A stretch of 15,150 bases of DNA, from positions 1 through 15,150 of the forward strand of contig CAZXMB010000071.1 of NCBI GenBank assembly GCA_964641715.1, in the 5' to 3' direction. Below the pieces are notes generated by a model. That model was not told the DNA's origin, did not search any database, and saw only the letters and a program-made list of their open reading frames with translations. The position numbers were made by a program, and so were the translations under genes. Every line of letters begins with the position of its first letter. Position 1 is the stretch's first letter. This DNA is from CAZXMB01 sp964641715. GTDB taxonomy: Bacteria; Desulfobacterota; BSN033; UBA1163. Shown here piece after piece: positions 13,294-15,150 of the stretch.

Positions 13294-14982
13294 ATGAAGA
13301 TGCACGATCCGTCCTTTAATGATCCCATTATTCAACAAGCCGAACCCATCACCCTGATCCTTCCTTTTATGATGGATGTCCTCCGATTTGCAGGGATTAA
13401 GACGACACGGGATGAAGTCGTCAACCGGTTGATGACCGGAGCCCCTCGTATCGCAATCATTCATGGTGGAGCGGACCATCCTGCACAGGTTACCGATCAG
13501 GAATTCGTCAGGAAGGCGGTCCGGAGTCTATGGGGAAGAAATGCTCTTCCATTTCCAATGGTCGATCCAGGAGTCTGCGATGGGATCACCCAGGGGCACA
13601 TCGGCATGAGTTATGTCCTCCTCTCCAGAAACCTTGCGAGCCTCAATGTGATTACTCAGTGCGAGGCCCATGGATATCAGGGAGCCCTGGTGCTCACGAG
13701 TTGTGATAAACGGCCAGCCGGAGAGGTCGCAGGGCTCGTTCAGCTTGACCTTGCCCGAAGAAGAAAGGGGATGAAGCCCTTCTATGCAGTCTTTCTTCCC
13801 GCTCACCTCATGCCTGACCGTTACCTGCCCTCCTACCTTAAAGAGGAGTTTATGGAGATCCGGAGAGGTGTTAAAGAGCAGGCCATCAAAAAAGAGATCT
13901 CCGATCTTCTCAAAATGAAATTAAAATGCAATAACTACGCTATGTATCAAAAGCTGATCGATACACTCATAGCCCAGGGGAACATTGGTGAAAAGAAAGG
14001 AGATGATCTTAAGTTCGAGATCGTGAAGTACTGCTGTATTAAGAGCGGCACATGTGCCTTTACCTCTCTTGGAACAGGGTGTACGAGTAAATTTGTTCTG
14101 GCAGGCCTCGGCCTCGTTCCTTCAGGAATGGAATTGCTTGACCGACCCCATAATCAGGCCCAGATTGACTCAGCCGTGGAAATCCTTCTGAATTTGTTTA
14201 AAGGAGAGGTTTCTGAAAAATCTGTCGCGCCACTGGTCCGTCAGAATCTTAAGAATGCCATTGTTGTTTGGAGCGCTGTCGGGGGGTCCACCAATTGGGT
14301 ACTTCATTTTCCTTACATAGCTTCCTCGCTGGGTATTTCCATTACTCCCCAAGAGATAGCAAACATTGGAACGAAAACACCCCTATTGATGAAGTCCGAT
14401 GCGATTAGGAATAAGGATGTACTGACTCTCGCCAAGGAGATTTCTGAGGGAAAAAGCTCAGGCATCGATACACTCATGAAGGTACTTTTTCGAATGGATC
14501 TCGCAAAGGATGCAGATACGGTTGATGGAAGGTGGCTTGAGAGAATTAGAAAGGCAAAGGAAGCCAACAATCATATCCTCCACGCCTCTCCTCTCAGAAG
14601 TCGCAGTGGTATTGTGGAAATCCATGGAAATTTCTGCAGGAGTGCCATTTTTAAATTGGCCGGACTGGAAGAAGAGGCGATTCATTCATTTAATGATAAA
14701 ATCTATTTTGCCGTCTTCTATCAAGGCCAGGAGGCTGTCCAGAAAGAGCTTTTGGGTGGTGAGGCCGTCCTGAGGAAATTGAAACAGAGATTGGCTAAAG
14801 AAGATCTTCTTAAAACCCTCTCTTATAATTTCCCGGAGAGCTTCCGGGGAGAAAATGGGCTTCAAAAGCTTAGCCAGAGTTCTCTCTTTGATCGACTGGT
14901 TCGGGAAAGAAAGATTCGAATTCTCGTGGTTATAGCGGCAGAGGGTCCTCGAGCCGATGGCATGCCGGAGAGATCTCTGTAA
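13294..14982 (+). CDS. Divergent IlvD/EDD-family dehydratase, apparently frameshifted near its 3' part
   Basis: The open frame encodes 562 residues. Family landmarks are recognisable: VCDGITQGHIGM (94-105), TSCDKRPAGEV (135-145), a Cys cluster YCCIKSGTCAFTSLGTGC (246-263), GGSTNWVLHFPYIA (330-343) and GPRADGMPE at the end. It differs from the neighbouring dehydratase in an N-terminus without the usual HPGxxHL region and about 48 extra residues, largely helical and charged, between the CDK motif and the Cys cluster (108 residues against 60). The frame stops at TAA 14980 directly after MPE. In the neighbour the sequence continues MLATTEAL, and here the -1 frame continues ISVTTNGI, so the stop looks like a 2-base insertion (AG doubled at 14969-14972). 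It is preceded by a weak GAGAGAAAGAG site, 24 bases after gene one. A second step or alternative substrate in the same pathway is likely; the substrate is unknown. Confidence 0.75.
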   Translation: MKMHDPSFNDPIIQQAEPITLILPFMMDVLRFAGIKTTRDEVVNRLMTGAPRIAIIHGGADHPAQVTDQEFVRKAVRSLWGRNALPFPMVDPGVCDGITQGHIGMSYVLLSRNLASLNVITQCEAHGYQGALVLTSCDKRPAGEVAGLVQLDLARRRKGMKPFYAVFLPAHLMPDRYLPSYLKEEFMEIRRGVKEQAIKKEISDLLKMKLKCNNYAMYQKLIDTLIAQGNIGEKKGDDLKFEIVKYCCIKSGTCAFTSLGTGCTSKFVLAGLGLVPSGMELLDRPHNQAQIDSAVEILLNLFKGEVSEKSVAPLVRQNLKNAIVVWSAVGGSTNWVLHFPYIASSLGISITPQEIANIGTKTPLLMKSDAIRNKDVLTLAKEISEGKSSGIDTLMKVLFRMDLAKDADTVDGRWLERIRKAKEANNHILHASPLRSRSGIVEIHGNFCRSAIFKLAGLEEEAIHSFNDKIYFAVFYQGQEAVQKELLGGEAVLRKLKQRLAKEDLLKTLSYNFPESFRGENGLQKLSQSSLFDRLVRERKIRILVVIAAEGPRADGMPERSL

Positions 14983-15150
14983 CCACCAATGGCATCAGCA
15001 TCTATGCGGCTGCCAAGAAAGATTTTCCGGAGATTGCAAAAGACACGAACCATGTGAATATGCCTATCGGGCCATTGAAGAAGCCTTCGGAACTTCACCT
15101 CTTCAACCAGGCGTTCATTTTCAAATACAGCAAGTTCCCCAAAGCCTGTA
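14973..15150 (+). pseudogene. Out-of-frame 3' continuation of the divergent IlvD/EDD gene, cut by window end
   Basis: From ATC at 14973 a frame shifted relative to the upstream gene stays open for 59 codons to the window edge, starting ISVTTNGISIYAAKKDF and continuing through PEIAKDTNHVNMPIGPLKKP. ISVTTNGI aligns with LATTEAL just after MPE in the neighbouring dehydratase, so this is the missing C-terminal part. It could reflect a real inactivating mutation, a sequencing or assembly error, or recoding. The conserved DGR-[FY]-SG motif expected about 17-20 residues later is not seen before the window ends. Confidence 0.65.

Noticed and set aside
1..15150. tRNA or rRNA genes
   Set aside because: No cloverleaf-like TTCGANTC/GGTTC context or rRNA-like stretch was noticed in the intergenic gaps; the spacers are explained by repeats and promoters.

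Overview
The window looks like a chromosomal segment of an anaerobic bacterium of roughly balanced base composition. A tungsten/molybdenum aldehyde:ferredoxin oxidoreductase with a 16-cysteine ferredoxin, and several families of short palindromic intergenic repeats, suggest a Desulfobacterota-like (former Deltaproteobacteria) or similar sediment lineage. The lineage is inference; no rRNA, tRNA or taxonomic marker is present.

Layout. (1) 61-734, plus strand: a small WXXGXW-repeat lipoprotein and a TatA/B-type Tat translocase protein, separated by a perfect palindrome. (2) 3708-770, minus strand: an FGGY gluconokinase-type kinase followed by decarboxylating 6-phosphogluconate dehydrogenase, a plausible gluconate to ribulose-5-phosphate route. 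(3) 3926-6143, plus strand: a PanB-family ketopantoate hydroxymethyltransferase one base away from a second FGGY kinase, driven from a good sigma70-type promoter, then a 300-base gap with an aborted small reading frame and a MITE-like palindromic element. (4) 11413-6444, minus strand: a split UxaA/altronate-dehydratase-type lyase (small SAF subunit, then large subunit), a polyferredoxin, an aldehyde ferredoxin oxidoreductase and a DapA/KDG-aldolase family protein, interrupted twice by copies of one palindromic repeat. (5) From 11542, plus strand: two IlvD/EDD-family dehydratases. The second is very divergent, carries an apparent 2-base frameshift at about 14971, and runs off the window.

Taken together, regions 4 and 5 read as a sugar-acid catabolic module: dehydration of an aldonate or related acid to a 2-keto-3-deoxy acid, aldol cleavage to pyruvate plus an aldehyde, and ferredoxin-linked oxidation of that aldehyde. 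This resembles the logic of the archaeal non-phosphorylative Entner-Doudoroff pathway. It is inferred from family membership and gene order; the actual substrates cannot be read from the sequence. No transporter, transcription factor or glycerate kinase lies in the window. The divergent start region (about 11412-11541) carries a perfect operator-like palindrome overlapping a TTGACA hexamer.
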